DNA of 64,000 nt from Leptolyngbyaceae cyanobacterium M33_DOE_097 (GCA_015296075.1 DVDV01000232.1:1-64000), one strand, 5' to 3'. Counted from the first letter of the stretch, positions 52,999-62,822 are shown. Notes: generated from the letters alone by a model not told the origin. Program-made: numbers and translations.

Positions 52999-54666
52999 AT
53001 GCCAGAGCCTCTATTGAGTGTTAAAAATCTTCGGGTTGCTTACTCTCGACGCGATGATCAAGCTGTCACCTGGTCAGTTGATGATGTCTCATTTGACCTT
53101 AATCGCGGTGAACGGTTGGGGTTAGTGGGTGAGTCGGGCTGTGGTAAGTCAACTTTAGGGCGTGCCGTCATGCGCTTGTTGTCGCCAGATGTGCAAGTCG
53201 AAGGGCAGGTTTTGTTTGAGCAAAAGTCGGTGTTCGATTTTTCACCCGCGCAGCTCCGCACGTTTCGCGGCGAGGCGATCGCGCTGATCTTTCAAGACCC
53301 GATGACGCGGCTTAACCCCCTTATGACCATTGGCAATCATTGTCTTGAAACGCTCAAAGCCCATCGGCCTGAGCTGAGCCTAAAAGAAGCCAAAGATCGG
53401 GCGATCGCCACCTTAGAAGCTGTAAATATTCCGGCTAAGCGGTGGTCTCAATACCCACATGAATTTAGTGGTGGGATGCGCCAGCGGATCGCCATCACCC
53501 TGGCGCTCTTGCTTGATCCCAAGCTGATCGTTGCCGATGAGCCGACAACCAGCCTAGATGTGACCGTCTCGGCGCAGATTTTGCGCGAGCTAACCCGCCT
53601 CTGCTCTGAGCGCAATATGGGGTTGATCCTGATTTCCCATGACTTGGCGATGGTTGGGGAATATTGCGATCGCATTGCGGTGATGCATAACGGCAAATTT
53701 GTTGAAACAGGGCAGACATCCACGGTCTTCCAAAATCCGCAGCACGAATACACGCGATCGCTGCTCAATGCGGCGCTTCACCTGCATACTGGCCCCACAA
53801 CTTCAGCTCCGGTTGCAGCGATTAGCTCAGAAAATGCAGTTGTGCCCTTACTCCGCATCAGCAACCTGAAGCAGCACTACACCCTGGAAGAAAACTTCCT
53901 GGCTCAACTCTTTCGCAACTCTGGCAAGCAAACGATTCGAGCCGTTGACAACATCAACCTGGAGCTATACCCCGGAGAAACCTTGGGGTTAGTCGGCGAG
54001 TCAGGGTGTGGCAAATCGACCTTATCGCGCACTGTTTTGCAACTCATTCGCCCGACCGGTGGCAGTGTCGAGTTTCTTGGGCAAGATCTGACTAAGCTTT
54101 CGCGGCAAGCCATTCAACAACAGCGACGGCAAATGCAGATGGTTTTTCAAGACCCTCATGCTTGCCTCAACCCAATGATGACCGTAGGTGAGAGTATTGC
54201 CGACCCACTATTAATTCATCAACTGGCAACGCCCACGGCTGCAAAAGCTGAAGTTCTCAAGATGCTAGAGCGGGTTGGGCTGACTCCTGCTGAAGAGTAC
54301 TATCAACGTTATCCCAAAGAGCTGTCAGGTGGACAACAGCAACGGGTTGCGATCGCCCGTGCTTTGATTACGCGTCCCAAACTGGTGATCTGCGATGAGC
54401 CTGTCAGCATGCTCGACGCCAGTGTGCAAGCTCAAGTCTTAGAGTTGATGCAGGGATTAAAAGAAGAATTTAATCTGACCTATCTATTTATTACCCACGA
54501 TTTATGGGTGGCTCGTTTCTTTTGCGATCGCATTGCTGTCATGCAAGCAGGCAAGATTGTTGAGCTTGGCAAAACACAAGATATTTTTGCAAATCCTCAG
54601 CATCCCTACACTCAAACCTTGCTTCAGTCAGCCCCCCTGCTCATAAAAATTGGAAACACAAAATAG
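52999..54666 (+). CDS. ABC transporter dual ATP-binding protein (DppD-DppF type)
   Basis: A 555-residue fusion of two nucleotide-binding domains for oligopeptide or nickel-type uptake. The first domain (about 5-260) has Walker A VGESGCGKSTLG, signature EFSGGMRQRIAIT and Walker B LIVADEPTTSLD. The second (about 300-550) has VGESGCGKSTLS, ELSGGQQQRVAIA and LVICDEPVSMLD, and ends in the DppF-specific HPYTQTLL. The ATG at 52999 starts right before the first beta strand; a TTG at 52951 would add 16 residues. No permease is adjacent; the DppB-like gene at 47096 lies 5 kb away. Confidence 0.95.
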   Translation: MPEPLLSVKNLRVAYSRRDDQAVTWSVDDVSFDLNRGERLGLVGESGCGKSTLGRAVMRLLSPDVQVEGQVLFEQKSVFDFSPAQLRTFRGEAIALIFQDPMTRLNPLMTIGNHCLETLKAHRPELSLKEAKDRAIATLEAVNIPAKRWSQYPHEFSGGMRQRIAITLALLLDPKLIVADEPTTSLDVTVSAQILRELTRLCSERNMGLILISHDLAMVGEYCDRIAVMHNGKFVETGQTSTVFQNPQHEYTRSLLNAALHLHTGPTTSAPVAAISSENAVVPLLRISNLKQHYTLEENFLAQLFRNSGKQTIRAVDNINLELYPGETLGLVGESGCGKSTLSRTVLQLIRPTGGSVEFLGQDLTKLSRQAIQQQRRQMQMVFQDPHACLNPMMTVGESIADPLLIHQLATPTAAKAEVLKMLERVGLTPAEEYYQRYPKELSGGQQQRVAIARALITRPKLVICDEPVSMLDASVQAQVLELMQGLKEEFNLTYLFITHDLWVARFFCDRIAVMQAGKIVELGKTQDIFANPQHPYTQTLLQSAPLLIKIGNTK

Positions 54667-54687
54667 GGGCTGCCTAAACAGCCCCTA
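54664..54687. terminator. Terminator between convergent ABC and DUF4278-like genes
   Basis: TAGGGGCTG (54664-54672) pairs with CAGCCCCTA (54679-54687), a perfect 9-bp stem with a 6-nt loop. T-runs are weak on the plus side and modest (TATTTTG) on the minus side. The position between two stop codons supports a shared terminator. Confidence 0.65.
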
Positions 54688-54719
54688 ACTCTTTCACATT
54701 TCACTGCAGAAAAAGGGTG

Positions 54720-54905
54720 TTACAAGTGGGCTTCGTAGGAAGCTCCGCGATAGCTCAAGCGCCGAGTGCCATGATCGGGGAGTTGACGACCCGGAGCGCG
54801 AAAACTGAAACGTAAACCGCGATACTTACCGGCTGCTGGCAATTGCACCGTTTCAACAGCAGCGGGGTCTGCATCGTACTGAACACCACGATAGGAAAGA
54901 TGCAT
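54720..54905 (-). CDS. DUF4278-type small protein
   Basis: A 61-residue protein. It opens MHLSYRGVQYDADPAAVETV and ends with a second short copy of the same phrase, RRLSYRGASYEAHL, so the Y-R-G-x-x-Y unit occurs at both ends. This is the look of the DUF4278 family common in cyanobacteria. AAAGGAG lies 8 nt before the ATG at 54905. The function is unknown. Confidence 0.8.
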   Translation of the reverse strand: MHLSYRGVQYDADPAAVETVQLPAAGKYRGLRFSFRAPGRQLPDHGTRRLSYRGASYEAHL

Positions 54906-54951
54906 TGCTTTTTCTCCTTTGGGAATTTTGAGTGGTTTTGAAGCGTAAGGT

Positions 54952-55101
54952 TTAGCCTTGATTTTGAGCTGGGTCAACGTCGGATGTCGGTTCATTCAGA
55001 CCTAGCTCAACCGCAGCGCGAACAACCATCGAAGATTGACGGTTTCTCTCAGAACGACGACGACGGGTTGTTAAAGAACGAACTTGACCTTGAATAGACA
55101 T
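54952..55101 (-). CDS. Arg-rich small protein, 49 residues
   Basis: Found by reading the minus strand. It begins MSIQGQVRSLTTRRRRSERN and has a basic N-terminal half, then an acidic end (NEPTSDVDPAQNQG). The run TTRRRRSERN suggests binding to RNA, DNA or a membrane surface. It lies 46 bp upstream of the DUF4278-like gene, same strand, so the two could share a transcript. The start has only a weak ribosome site, and the alternative that this segment is leader sequence for the next gene remains possible. Confidence 0.55.
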   Translation of the reverse strand: MSIQGQVRSLTTRRRRSERNRQSSMVVRAAVELGLNEPTSDVDPAQNQG

Positions 55102-55485
55102 AGTAGGAGCTTCTCGTAAGTGAGTAGGATCTAGTGAATTAAAACTGTAGCTTTAGCTACATTTCTATATTAGCGTACCAAATTGAAAATCGAGGTTAAC
55201 AGAAGTAAAAATCTAGATGAATTCTGTATCTCAAGTAACAAAATTGCAAATTTTGTCAGCATTTTTTGACATTTTCGTCCATTTACTACTACTTACTACG
55301 TTCCTCTATCGCTCCAGCGTCCTCAAGACAAATCGCGTTTAAGCAACTCAGCCTTGGTCTGGCGTTGGAGTTTGCGCTCAATCAACAGAGCGATCGCAAA
55401 GTGGCATTCAGGTAATCGGCTCTTCAGCAGCGTGCTTCAAAAAAAGTTAAAATCCAACATCCCTTCAGCCTTTCTTTCCCTGACG
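55102..55485. other. Spacer before the NlpC/P60 gene
   Basis: About 380 bp without a good gene. It is AT-rich on the left and carries the divergent promoter zone of the Arg-rich small gene. The open frame continuing upstream of 55486 lacks a normal start and shows no family features. Confidence 0.4.
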
Positions 55486-56199
55486 ATGGTTTTAATCTCA
55501 GAGCTATCTACTGCTGCAAAACCCAATCAGATCTATCGCTGCACAGCCAACTTAAATATCTATGACTCACCCAAAGTTGAGCGGTTAGCAACCCAGGCTG
55601 CACAGGGACGCTATTTGCAGATTGTTGACCCACTCGCCCACTCAACTGCGATCGCGGTGAAGCTTTATGAAGACGACTACCCCGGTTGGCTAAAACCTGC
55701 TGATTTAAACCATTTGGTCATCGCACCCACGGTTCAACCACCCGCAGCCCTGACTGAAGCAGAAATTCGCGATCGCCTGCCGCATGTTATCGCTTTTTGT
55801 CAGGCAGCGATGGCAACGCCCAACTATTACGAGTGGGGGGGCACAGTTGCACCTAACTACGATTGCTCAGGTCTCATGCAAGCAGCCTTTGCAGCTGTGG
55901 GGGTGTGGTTGCCCCGTGATGCCTATCAGCAGGAAGCATTTACTCAATCAATTGCGATCGGCGAACTCATGCCAGGAGATTTACTTTTCTTTGGGACACC
56001 CCAAAAAGCAACTCACGTTGCACTTTATCTGGGCGAGGGCAACTATATTCATAGCTCTGGCAAAGCGCAGGGCAGAAACGGAATTGGAATCGACTCCATC
56101 ACAGACTTAAGCCACCCAGTTAGCCAAAACTATTTTGCGCAAGTGCGAGAAGCCGGACGAGTCGTTGCCAGTTATCAGACAGGGAACCCCTGCTGGTAG
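55486..56199 (+). CDS. NlpC/P60 cysteine peptidase with SH3b domains
   Basis: A 237-residue cell-wall gamma-D-glutamyl-diamino acid endopeptidase. The N-terminal half is SH3b-like (IYRCTANLNIYDSPKVERLA). The C-terminal half is the NlpC/P60 catalytic domain: the catalytic Cys is in YDCSGLMQAAF, the first His in THVALYLGEGNYIHSSG, and NYYEWGG precedes it. This architecture and length match the structurally known AvPCP/NpPCP enzymes of Anabaena and Nostoc. The ATG at 55486 gives the usual length; the longer TTG start at 55354 is unlikely. Confidence 0.9.
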   Translation: MVLISELSTAAKPNQIYRCTANLNIYDSPKVERLATQAAQGRYLQIVDPLAHSTAIAVKLYEDDYPGWLKPADLNHLVIAPTVQPPAALTEAEIRDRLPHVIAFCQAAMATPNYYEWGGTVAPNYDCSGLMQAAFAAVGVWLPRDAYQQEAFTQSIAIGELMPGDLLFFGTPQKATHVALYLGEGNYIHSSGKAQGRNGIGIDSITDLSHPVSQNYFAQVREAGRVVASYQTGNPCW

Positions 56200-56574
56200 T
56201 TTTGACCTACTGGCAGAAAAATCACCTCATCAGTTGTTTGCTACGAGGAACATGCTTCTCTAAACTGGCATTTATGTTTTTTTGATCAGTTCCGCAATTG
56301 AGGCCGGGTTGAACCAGGTTACAAAAACGAATTCAAGGCTGTTTTAATGGCGCTCAGTCGTCAAGGGTGGGAAATATAAGTTGTCACAGTTTTCTAAAGT
56401 TGTGGAGTTCAAGCTTTTTGGGCATACCAGAAAAACAAACAACAACAAACTTCATCAAACTTGTGTAAAAAGCTCGATGACACGCAATACCCCTCAAATG
56501 ATTTTTTAATGACCGTTGCGGTGCAGCTATCTATCTTTCTCTTGCGTCTACAACACTTTGGAGCGAACTAACTC
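56200..56574. other. Spacer before the GT2 gene
   Basis: 375 bp, no gene, no repeat and no RNA structure recognised. GGAGCG at 56560-56565 lies 9 nt before the next ATG and may serve as ribosome site. Confidence 0.35.
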
Positions 56575-57600
56575 ATGAATCTTTCCTTGGCTTCTCAAGC
56601 AAAAAACAGCCTTGCTGATTCGGCGAATGCTCCCTTTTTATCGGTTGTTGTGCCAATCCATAACGAGTATGACAACCTCCCCTTGCTTGTAGATGCGATC
56701 GCCGATGTCGTGAAGCGAGCCGATCTGCCTTATGAGCTGATTTGCGTTGACGATGGCTCCACCGATGGCTCCACTGATTTGTTAAAGCAACTCGCGAGCG
56801 ATCGCCCAAATCTGAAGGGCATTATTTTTCGACGCAACTATGGTCAAACGGCTGCGATGGCCGCTGGGTTTAGCAACGCCAGAGGGAATGTGATTATTAC
56901 CCTAGATGGCGACTTGCAAAACGACCCTGAAGATATTCCCATGCTGCTTGCCAAACTCGATGAAGGCTATGACCTCGTCAGTGGTTGGCGCAAAAACCGT
57001 CAAGATGCAGCCTTGACGCGGTTGCTGCCCTCTAAAATTGCAAACTGGTTAATTGGTCGGGTCACAGGCGTCAAACTCCACGACTATGGCTGCTCGCTTA
57101 AAGCCTATCGGGCTGAAGTCGTTGCCGATATGAACCTCTATGGGGAGCTGCACCGCTTCCTACCAGCCTTAGCGTTTATTGAAGGCGCACGCATCACAGA
57201 AGTGCCCGTACGACACCATGCCCGTCGGTTTGGCAAAAGTAAGTATGGTCTGGGGCGTACCTTTCGCGTGGTGATGGATTTGCTGACCGTCTGGTTTATG
57301 CGAAAGTTTTTGACCAAGCCGATGCATGTCTTTGGCCTATTTGGGTTGGGTTCTGTCACCTTGGGAACTCTGATTGGGTTGTACTTAACCTTCATCAAAA
57401 TTGTGATGGGGGCTAGCATTGGCGATCGCCCACTGCTAATTCTGGCAGTCGTTCTGTTTTTATCAGGTTTACAACTGCTGTGCTTTGGCTTATTGGCCGA
57501 GCTGCTCATGCGAACTTATCATGAGTCACAAGGTCGCCCCATTTATCGCATTCGCGAAGTGGTCAGCGCTGAAGCAACCGACAGCGAAGCAACCGTTTGA
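56575..57600 (+). CDS. GT2 glycosyltransferase, DPM1/GtrB type
   Basis: A 341-residue membrane-bound transferase. The GT-A domain has SVVVPIHNEYDNLPLL, ICVDDGSTDGST and VIITLDGDLQNDPEDIP (DxD), and RRNYGQTAAMAAGF. Two C-terminal helices (HVFGLFGLGSVTLGTLIGLY and LLILAVVLFLSGLQLLCFG) anchor it. Proteins of this type load a sugar onto undecaprenyl (or dolichyl) phosphate. With GT39 and DPPR-like genes elsewhere in the window, lipid-linked sugar transfer is plausible. Confidence 0.9.
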   Translation: MNLSLASQAKNSLADSANAPFLSVVVPIHNEYDNLPLLVDAIADVVKRADLPYELICVDDGSTDGSTDLLKQLASDRPNLKGIIFRRNYGQTAAMAAGFSNARGNVIITLDGDLQNDPEDIPMLLAKLDEGYDLVSGWRKNRQDAALTRLLPSKIANWLIGRVTGVKLHDYGCSLKAYRAEVVADMNLYGELHRFLPALAFIEGARITEVPVRHHARRFGKSKYGLGRTFRVVMDLLTVWFMRKFLTKPMHVFGLFGLGSVTLGTLIGLYLTFIKIVMGASIGDRPLLILAVVLFLSGLQLLCFGLLAELLMRTYHESQGRPIYRIREVVSAEATDSEATV

Positions 57601-57931
57601 TTTTATAAATGGAGCAGGTTTGGCGCATTTATTTGCTGACCGATAAGTGCGCTGCATTAAAATCCCCCTCGTCTCCAGGCTCTCTGAGCAAACAACTGTG
57701 CCAAAGAAAAGGAGAATAGAGGGGGATCGACCCGATGCAAGATCAGTCGCTTCTGCAATTTTGATTGATATCAGTAGTATCTCTTAACCCTTAGAGCCTC
57801 GCATAACTTACGAGTTGCCCAACAGCGATCGCTATCCATCTAAATAGCCGCTGGAATAACCAATTCCATTAACTTAGAATCCTAAACTTCTAGGGTGAGC
57901 GAACGTCAGACTCACTCAACACACCAACTTG
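57601..57931. other. Convergent spacer with a long-range inverted repeat
   Basis: 331 bp between the GT2 gene and sigF, which point toward each other. ATCCCCCTC (57662-57670) is complementary to GAGGGGGAT (57719-57727) with a 48-nt loop. No T-run terminator was identified. Confidence 0.4.
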
Positions 57932-58717
57932 TTAGGGTTCTGTTTGGAGGACTTGGGGATGCAGCATGAGAACCATCTGTTGGATCCCGCGATGAATGCG
58001 ACGAGTGACAGTCATAGGGCTAACACCAATCTTTTCTGCCACTTCTTTGCGAGACAAGTCACGGATAAATACAAACTCAATGGCTTGGCGGGTCTTGTCT
58101 TCAAGCTGGCCCATTGCCCGTTGCAGTTGTTGCCGATCTTCTTCCAGTGCTTGCAATGTCTGGTAGTGGTTATCGGGCAACGTGTCACCCAAGGTCATTG
58201 CTGTATCCATCTGGTTGCAGACGGTTGCGTCTAGGCTGAGGGGCATGCGGTTACGGCTTGCCAACTTACACTCGCGCCACTCATACACTGAGATGCCCAA
58301 CTCTTCTGCCACTTCATGGTCGGTGGGTTGCCGCCCTGCTTGAGCAAAAAAGGCTTCACGTACCCGTTGACCTTCTTTGCTGAGTTGTTGCCAACGGCGA
58401 GGAATTTTGACGGTGCCACTGCGATCGCGGAGGAAGTGCAGCATTTCACCGCGAATATAAGGAACAGCAAAGGAGCTAAATGCACAGCCTTGGGTGGGGT
58501 CAAACCGTTCAATCGCCCGAATCAAACCTAAGTAGCCGATTTGTTCGAGATCTTCGTAGGGTTCAGCACATTGGTGGCTGATTCGGTGAGCAATCTTGCG
58601 GACTAAACCCGCATTCATTTGCACTAAACGATTTCGCAATTGAACGCTAGGCTTTTGATGATATGCAATCAACAAATCCATGCCGCGTGCGTGAGGAGAA
58701 GATTGAGTCGCCAACAT
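57932..58717 (-). CDS. sigF: Group 3 sigma factor SigF
   Basis: A 261-residue sigma-70 factor with regions 2, 3 and 4. Region 2 contains YEDLEQIGYLGLIRAIERFD and FSSFAVPYIRGEMLHFLRDR; region 3 has GRQPTDHEVAEELGIS; region 4 has LSRKEVAEKIGVSPMTVTRR. These match SigF/SigB-type regulators. In cyanobacteria SigF controls pilus and motility genes and cell-surface traits, so pilT may be a downstream gene, though no such promoter was found here. ATG at 58717; a GTG at 58729 is possible. Confidence 0.93.
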   Translation of the reverse strand: MLATQSSPHARGMDLLIAYHQKPSVQLRNRLVQMNAGLVRKIAHRISHQCAEPYEDLEQIGYLGLIRAIERFDPTQGCAFSSFAVPYIRGEMLHFLRDRSGTVKIPRRWQQLSKEGQRVREAFFAQAGRQPTDHEVAEELGISVYEWRECKLASRNRMPLSLDATVCNQMDTAMTLGDTLPDNHYQTLQALEEDRQQLQRAMGQLEDKTRQAIEFVFIRDLSRKEVAEKIGVSPMTVTRRIHRGIQQMVLMLHPQVLQTEP

Positions 58718-59153
58718 CTTGCAGGTCACCTTTCACATCAGAGTTGAACCTATTCTCTGAAGAGCGACGATAAGTAACCATAGTCAATCTACGGACGATT
58801 GGGAGGGGACCACCTGTACCATCGGCAAAAATACGGAAACGGACTTTAGCAGGTATCGGCATCAAGCGCTTTACCAGTCGCCACTTGAAGGAATTACCCT
58901 TTGGGCATAGAAAAATTGTCAACAAGCCGTAAAGAGATCGTGAAGGCAGCGCAATCTGCTTCATCTAAATCAAACAATTCTCACTGCACAGCCGCAAAGT
59001 TTCGGCTGTATGCCCTATTTCAGCTGTTAGGGAGCGCGTCTAGCACGCAAAGTCTGAGTCATTTTGTTGCTGGTTGCTTCAAAGGCTGGCCTCTTTCGCT
59101 AATATCAATAAGATGAGAGGCTTCTCTCACAGGTTTCGAATAGCAGGCAAATT
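58718..59153. other. Divergent spacer between sigF and prfB
   Basis: About 435 bp without a recognised gene. It should hold both promoters. No operator, tRNA or RNA gene recognised. Confidence 0.35.
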
Positions 59154-60267
59154 ATGGAAATTTTGGATATTAAACGCGAAGTCGAAGTGTTATCTAACCG
59201 CCTGGGGCAAACCCAGGACTATCTTTGACATCCCTGCATTAACCGCTCGTATCCAAGATTTAGAACAAATCGCTGCCCAACCTGAGTTTTGGGACAACCA
59301 GACGCAAGCTCAAACAACTCTGCAAGAGTTGAATGATTTGAAGTCCCACTTAGAACAATTTGCTAGTTGGCAGCGCCATCTAGAGGATGCTAAGGCTGTC
59401 GTTGAATTGCTTGAGCTTGAGGAAGACGAATCCCTTTTAGCTGAGGCTAGCACTGGGTTAACCCAACTTAGCCAAGAGTTAGACCAGTGGGAATTACAAC
59501 AACTGCTTTCGGGTGAGTACGACGCCAAAGGTGCCGTTTTAAGCATTAACGCTGGCGCAGGGGGCACTGACGCTCAAGACTGGGCTGAAATGTTACTGAG
59601 AATGTACACTCGCTGGGCAGAAACGCAGGGGTATAAGGCGCACCTGTCTGAGTTGTCAGAAGGGGATGAAGCCGGGATCAAATCTGCCACGTTAGAAATC
59701 GAGGGCCGTTACGCCTTTGGCTATCTTAAGTCTGAGAAAGGGACGCATCGCTTAGTCAGAATTTCGCCATTTAATGCAAACGGCAAGCGACAAACCAGTT
59801 TCGCAGGGGTTGAGATTATGCCGATCTTAGATAACACCGTGGAGCTAGAAATTCCTGAGAAAGACTTGGAAATTACGACCACTCGTTCGGGGGGTAAGGG
59901 TGGCCAAAACGTCAACAAGGTTGAGACAGCGGTGCAGGTGCGCCACTTACCAACTGGCATATTAGTGCGGTGTACAGAGGAGCGATCGCAGCTTCAAAAC
60001 AAAGAGAAAGCCCTGGCTCGACTCAAAGCCAAATTACTAATCATCGCACAAGAGCAAAAGGCCAAAGAAATTGCTGATATCCGAGGGGATATGGTTGAGG
60101 CAGCCTGGGGGAACCAGATCCGCAACTACGTTTTTCACCCTTACCAGTTGGTCAAGGATTTGCGTACAGGAATTGAAACAACCGATGTGACCGATGTGAT
60201 GAATGGTAATCTAGCAGCATTCATCGAAGCCTACCTGCGTCAAGAAAATCAGTTAGTGAATGTTTAA
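59154..60267 (+). CDS. prfB: Peptide chain release factor 2 with programmed +1 frameshift
   Basis: Codons from the ATG at 59154 read [20 protein letters not shown] then Q-D-Y-L and meet an in-frame TGA at 59226. A +1 shift at CTT-T-GAC continues as [12 protein letters not shown], giving a 370-residue RF2. This is the known RF2 autoregulatory site: low RF2 stalls the ribosome at UGA and promotes the shift. TATCTTTGAC is identical to the E. coli core, with AGGA just upstream as the internal Shine-Dalgarno-like stimulator. The mature protein has the SPF codon-recognition motif in ISPFNANGK and the GGQ motif in [11 protein letters not shown]. It terminates at UGA/UAA. Confidence 0.97.
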
Positions 60268-60389
60268 GCAGCACCTCCATTTGGGAATGCTTCAGGTAAG
60301 TCCTCAGTAGAGAAATTTCTTCAGGGATGCTCGACGACCGTATTTTGGAATGCTGACACTCAAGTGAACGGTGTAGAAGCCGGCCCCTT

Positions 60390-61700
60390 ATGACCTCTAA
60401 ACCTTCGTCTGATGTATCTTTAGCTCACGTTGATCAGGCTGCTAGTGGGCTGGCTCCTATTACAGCACCTTATCTGCTGACTACATCTTCTTTACCCTGC
60501 TATATCGATGAGCGTGGGCGTCGCTATCTAGATCCATTGTGGGTTAAAGATTTGCGTGAACACGTTCAGTATCTTCAAAATTTGTATCTGGCAGCTCCTT
60601 GTCGCTACGGTATACCGCCTAAATCCTACACTTGCTTAACAAATGAACCAGCGTTAAGCAAAATTCATTTTATCGACATGCCATCTCCTAGAAACATGGC
60701 ACACGGGCTGTTACTTCTACCACAAACATTCATCCGTTTTTGGAAGGTCGTCAATCGTGTAGAGATTGTTCACGCTGGGCTAGCCGGATGGCCAATTCCC
60801 TACGCATGGATTCTGGCACCCATTACTCGATTGAAAAAAAAGTTTTTTTTGGTCAACGTTGAGTCGGCACCCTGGCGATTAGAGGTGTCTGCCTCGCGAT
60901 CATTGGCTGCTTACTTACGAGCAGAAATCTTTGAGTTTATCAACCGATTTTGTGTGCGAGCTGGCAGTATCGTCTTTTTTACCCATGCGCAATACCGCAA
61001 AAGCTTGCAGCCAAACCAACCGGAACGCGGCTATGTGATCAACGCTTCCTGGATTGATGAAGCGCACATTATTTCAAATTTAGAGGCAACCGAATGTTGG
61101 GCTAAAAAGCGACATGCCCCACTCCGAGTACTTTTTGCAGCGCGAGTAGTGGCTCAAAAAGGGGTACAGGTTTTATTGGCTGCGATGAAAGAGCTAAGTC
61201 GCAGGGGCGTTGCTGTTCAGCTTGACATCCTGGGTGAGGGCGATCTAATTAACCTGTGTGAAGCTGTCAGCCAATCCATCCAAACACCTGTAACGATTAA
61301 TTTACTGGGCACTGTGTCCTACGGTGACGAATTCTTTCGGTTAGCGCGCAACTACCACGCGATCGTGATCCCCAATCTTTCAGATGAGCAACCCCGCCTT
61401 GTCTACGATGCCTATTCGCAGGCAGTTCCTGTCTTAGCCAGTGAGACGGCTGGGATTCGAGATTGCGTCCAGGCAGACCAAACCGGCAAATTGGTTCCTC
61501 CAGGAAACATAACGGCATTGGCAGATCTGCTCGAATGGGCAACAACTCATATTGACGAGCTAGAAACAATGGGGATGACTGCCCTCGATCTTGCCCACGG
61601 GTTAACGCACCAGGAAATGCACCGACGCCGCTGGCAAATATTGAGTAAGGCGCTTGAAGATGCCCGATCCAACTACAGCTTTTTTGCAGCTCAAACCTGA
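60390..61700 (+). CDS. GT4-like glycosyltransferase
   Basis: A 436-residue GT-B-type transferase. The C-terminal half has VLFAARVVAQKGVQVLLAAM, VQLDILGEGDLIN and the donor-binding E-x7-E region around LSDEQPRLVYDAYSQAVPV, with DCVQADQTGKLVPPGN. The N-terminal half is less typical and lacks an obvious G-G motif, having instead PSPRNMAHGLLLLPQTF and a long acceptor region. Substrate is unknown. No other capsule or LPS genes flank it. Confidence 0.82.
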   Translation: MTSKPSSDVSLAHVDQAASGLAPITAPYLLTTSSLPCYIDERGRRYLDPLWVKDLREHVQYLQNLYLAAPCRYGIPPKSYTCLTNEPALSKIHFIDMPSPRNMAHGLLLLPQTFIRFWKVVNRVEIVHAGLAGWPIPYAWILAPITRLKKKFFLVNVESAPWRLEVSASRSLAAYLRAEIFEFINRFCVRAGSIVFFTHAQYRKSLQPNQPERGYVINASWIDEAHIISNLEATECWAKKRHAPLRVLFAARVVAQKGVQVLLAAMKELSRRGVAVQLDILGEGDLINLCEAVSQSIQTPVTINLLGTVSYGDEFFRLARNYHAIVIPNLSDEQPRLVYDAYSQAVPVLASETAGIRDCVQADQTGKLVPPGNITALADLLEWATTHIDELETMGMTALDLAHGLTHQEMHRRRWQILSKALEDARSNYSFFAAQT

Positions 61701-61946
61701 GCGCAAGTGGTTTTGTCGCGCGGGTTTGAAAGTGTAGTTTCGAGTCGGCTCAAGCCAAACCTCAGAGCAGCAGGTGAGGCAGACACAACGATCGCCAGCA
61801 TCTTCTTTAGGACAATGCATTTGCTGATCATCCGGCGATCGCTTTTGAGAACAGAGCGATTCATTTTGAAGATGGCAACGACGATAGAATCGCAGTAGAG
61901 TGAAAAGGGTTTTACCTGACCATTCCCTAGCCATTGATTTTTGCTT

Positions 61947-62165
61947 ATGGAAACTCCCGAATCAATTTCAAATCTCGCTTCTGAGACTGCAACTGTTGCT
62001 CCAGAGAGCCAAGCGGAAGCAACACCTCAAAAGCCTGAAGGTAGCTATGTGAAACATGCGATGCGCAATATGGTGCGTAAGCGCGGCACATCGATTAAGC
62101 ACTTTGTCTTAACAACCGTTGGCCTGTTGAGTCTTCTGGTAGGGTTAGCCTACATCACCCGGTGA
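61947..62165 (+). CDS. DUF3285-type small membrane protein
   Basis: A 72-residue protein with a disordered N-terminus (30 residues), a basic stretch AMRNMVRKRGTSIKHF and one C-terminal helix VLTTVGLLSLLVGLAYI. I recall this as DUF3285, a cyanobacterial family of unknown function. The gene lies 9 bp before ybeY and is probably co-transcribed with it and possibly dgkA. ATG at 61947; an in-frame TTG lies two codons upstream. Confidence 0.8.
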   Translation: METPESISNLASETATVAPESQAEATPQKPEGSYVKHAMRNMVRKRGTSIKHFVLTTVGLLSLLVGLAYITR

Positions 62166-62174
62166 GGGTTGCTT

Positions 62175-62666
62175 GTGAACGTTGATGTCATTATTCAAAC
62201 AACTGCAACAACCGCGATCGCAGAACCGTCTGAAAATACATGGGTGTTATGGTTTGAGCAATGGCTAGCCACTTTAGCCCCCAATCTCTCGCCGATCTCC
62301 GCCTACGAATTAACGTTGCGGCTCACGGATGATAGCGAAATTCAAACCTTAAATCGTGACTACCGACAAATCGATCGACCCACGGATGTGCTTGCCTTTG
62401 CAGCACTTGAAGCCGAACCAGTGCCTGATGAAATCATTGAGAGTGAACCGCTTTATTTGGGTGACATCATTATTTCTCTCCCCACAGCAGAGAAACAGGC
62501 GATCGCTCAGGGACACTCGACTCTGATTGAGTTAGCCTGGTTAGCCGCACATGGCTTACTACATTTGCTCGGTTGGGATCATCCGGATGAGCCTCAACTT
62601 CACCGAATGTTGGCTCAACAAGAGGTTTTGTTGAATACGGTTGGTCTAACCGTAATAAATAGCTAA
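62175..62666 (+). CDS. ybeY: Endoribonuclease YbeY
   Basis: A 163-residue metal-dependent RNase for 16S rRNA 3' maturation and ribosome quality control. The zinc motif is [14 protein letters not shown] (HGxLHLxGyDH), and the substrate part reads [18 protein letters not shown]. The start is GTG at 62175, with the preceding gene ending 9 bp before; a TTG at 62169 would add two residues. The gene order DUF3285-ybeY-dgkA-trpG, with dgkA 156 bp downstream, is reminiscent of the ybeY-dgkA pairing common in bacteria. Confidence 0.95.
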   Translation: MNVDVIIQTTATTAIAEPSENTWVLWFEQWLATLAPNLSPISAYELTLRLTDDSEIQTLNRDYRQIDRPTDVLAFAALEAEPVPDEIIESEPLYLGDIIISLPTAEKQAIAQGHSTLIELAWLAAHGLLHLLGWDHPDEPQLHRMLAQQEVLLNTVGLTVINS

Positions 62667-62822
62667 AATTCATTGTTGAAATGTAGTGCAGGCTATCCCA
62701 CAAATGTGCCTGCTGCCAAATAATCAATGCAGCCTGAGACATTTTCCCTAAAGTGGGGCGACTAGACCGTTTTCGGGCACGATAAAAAAACTCTGCTCCA
62801 AGCAGTTTCTCATCCTTAACCT

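Noticed and set aside
59074-59226. Long-ORF N-terminus of prfB in the shifted frame
   Set aside because: RF2 starts at 59154 in the other frame and joins after the TGA by a +1 shift; the upstream residues do not match RF2.
61707-61934. Short frames between the GT4-like gene and the DUF3285-type gene
   Set aside because: Both strands give open frames, but neither has a start with ribosome site or a recognisable domain.
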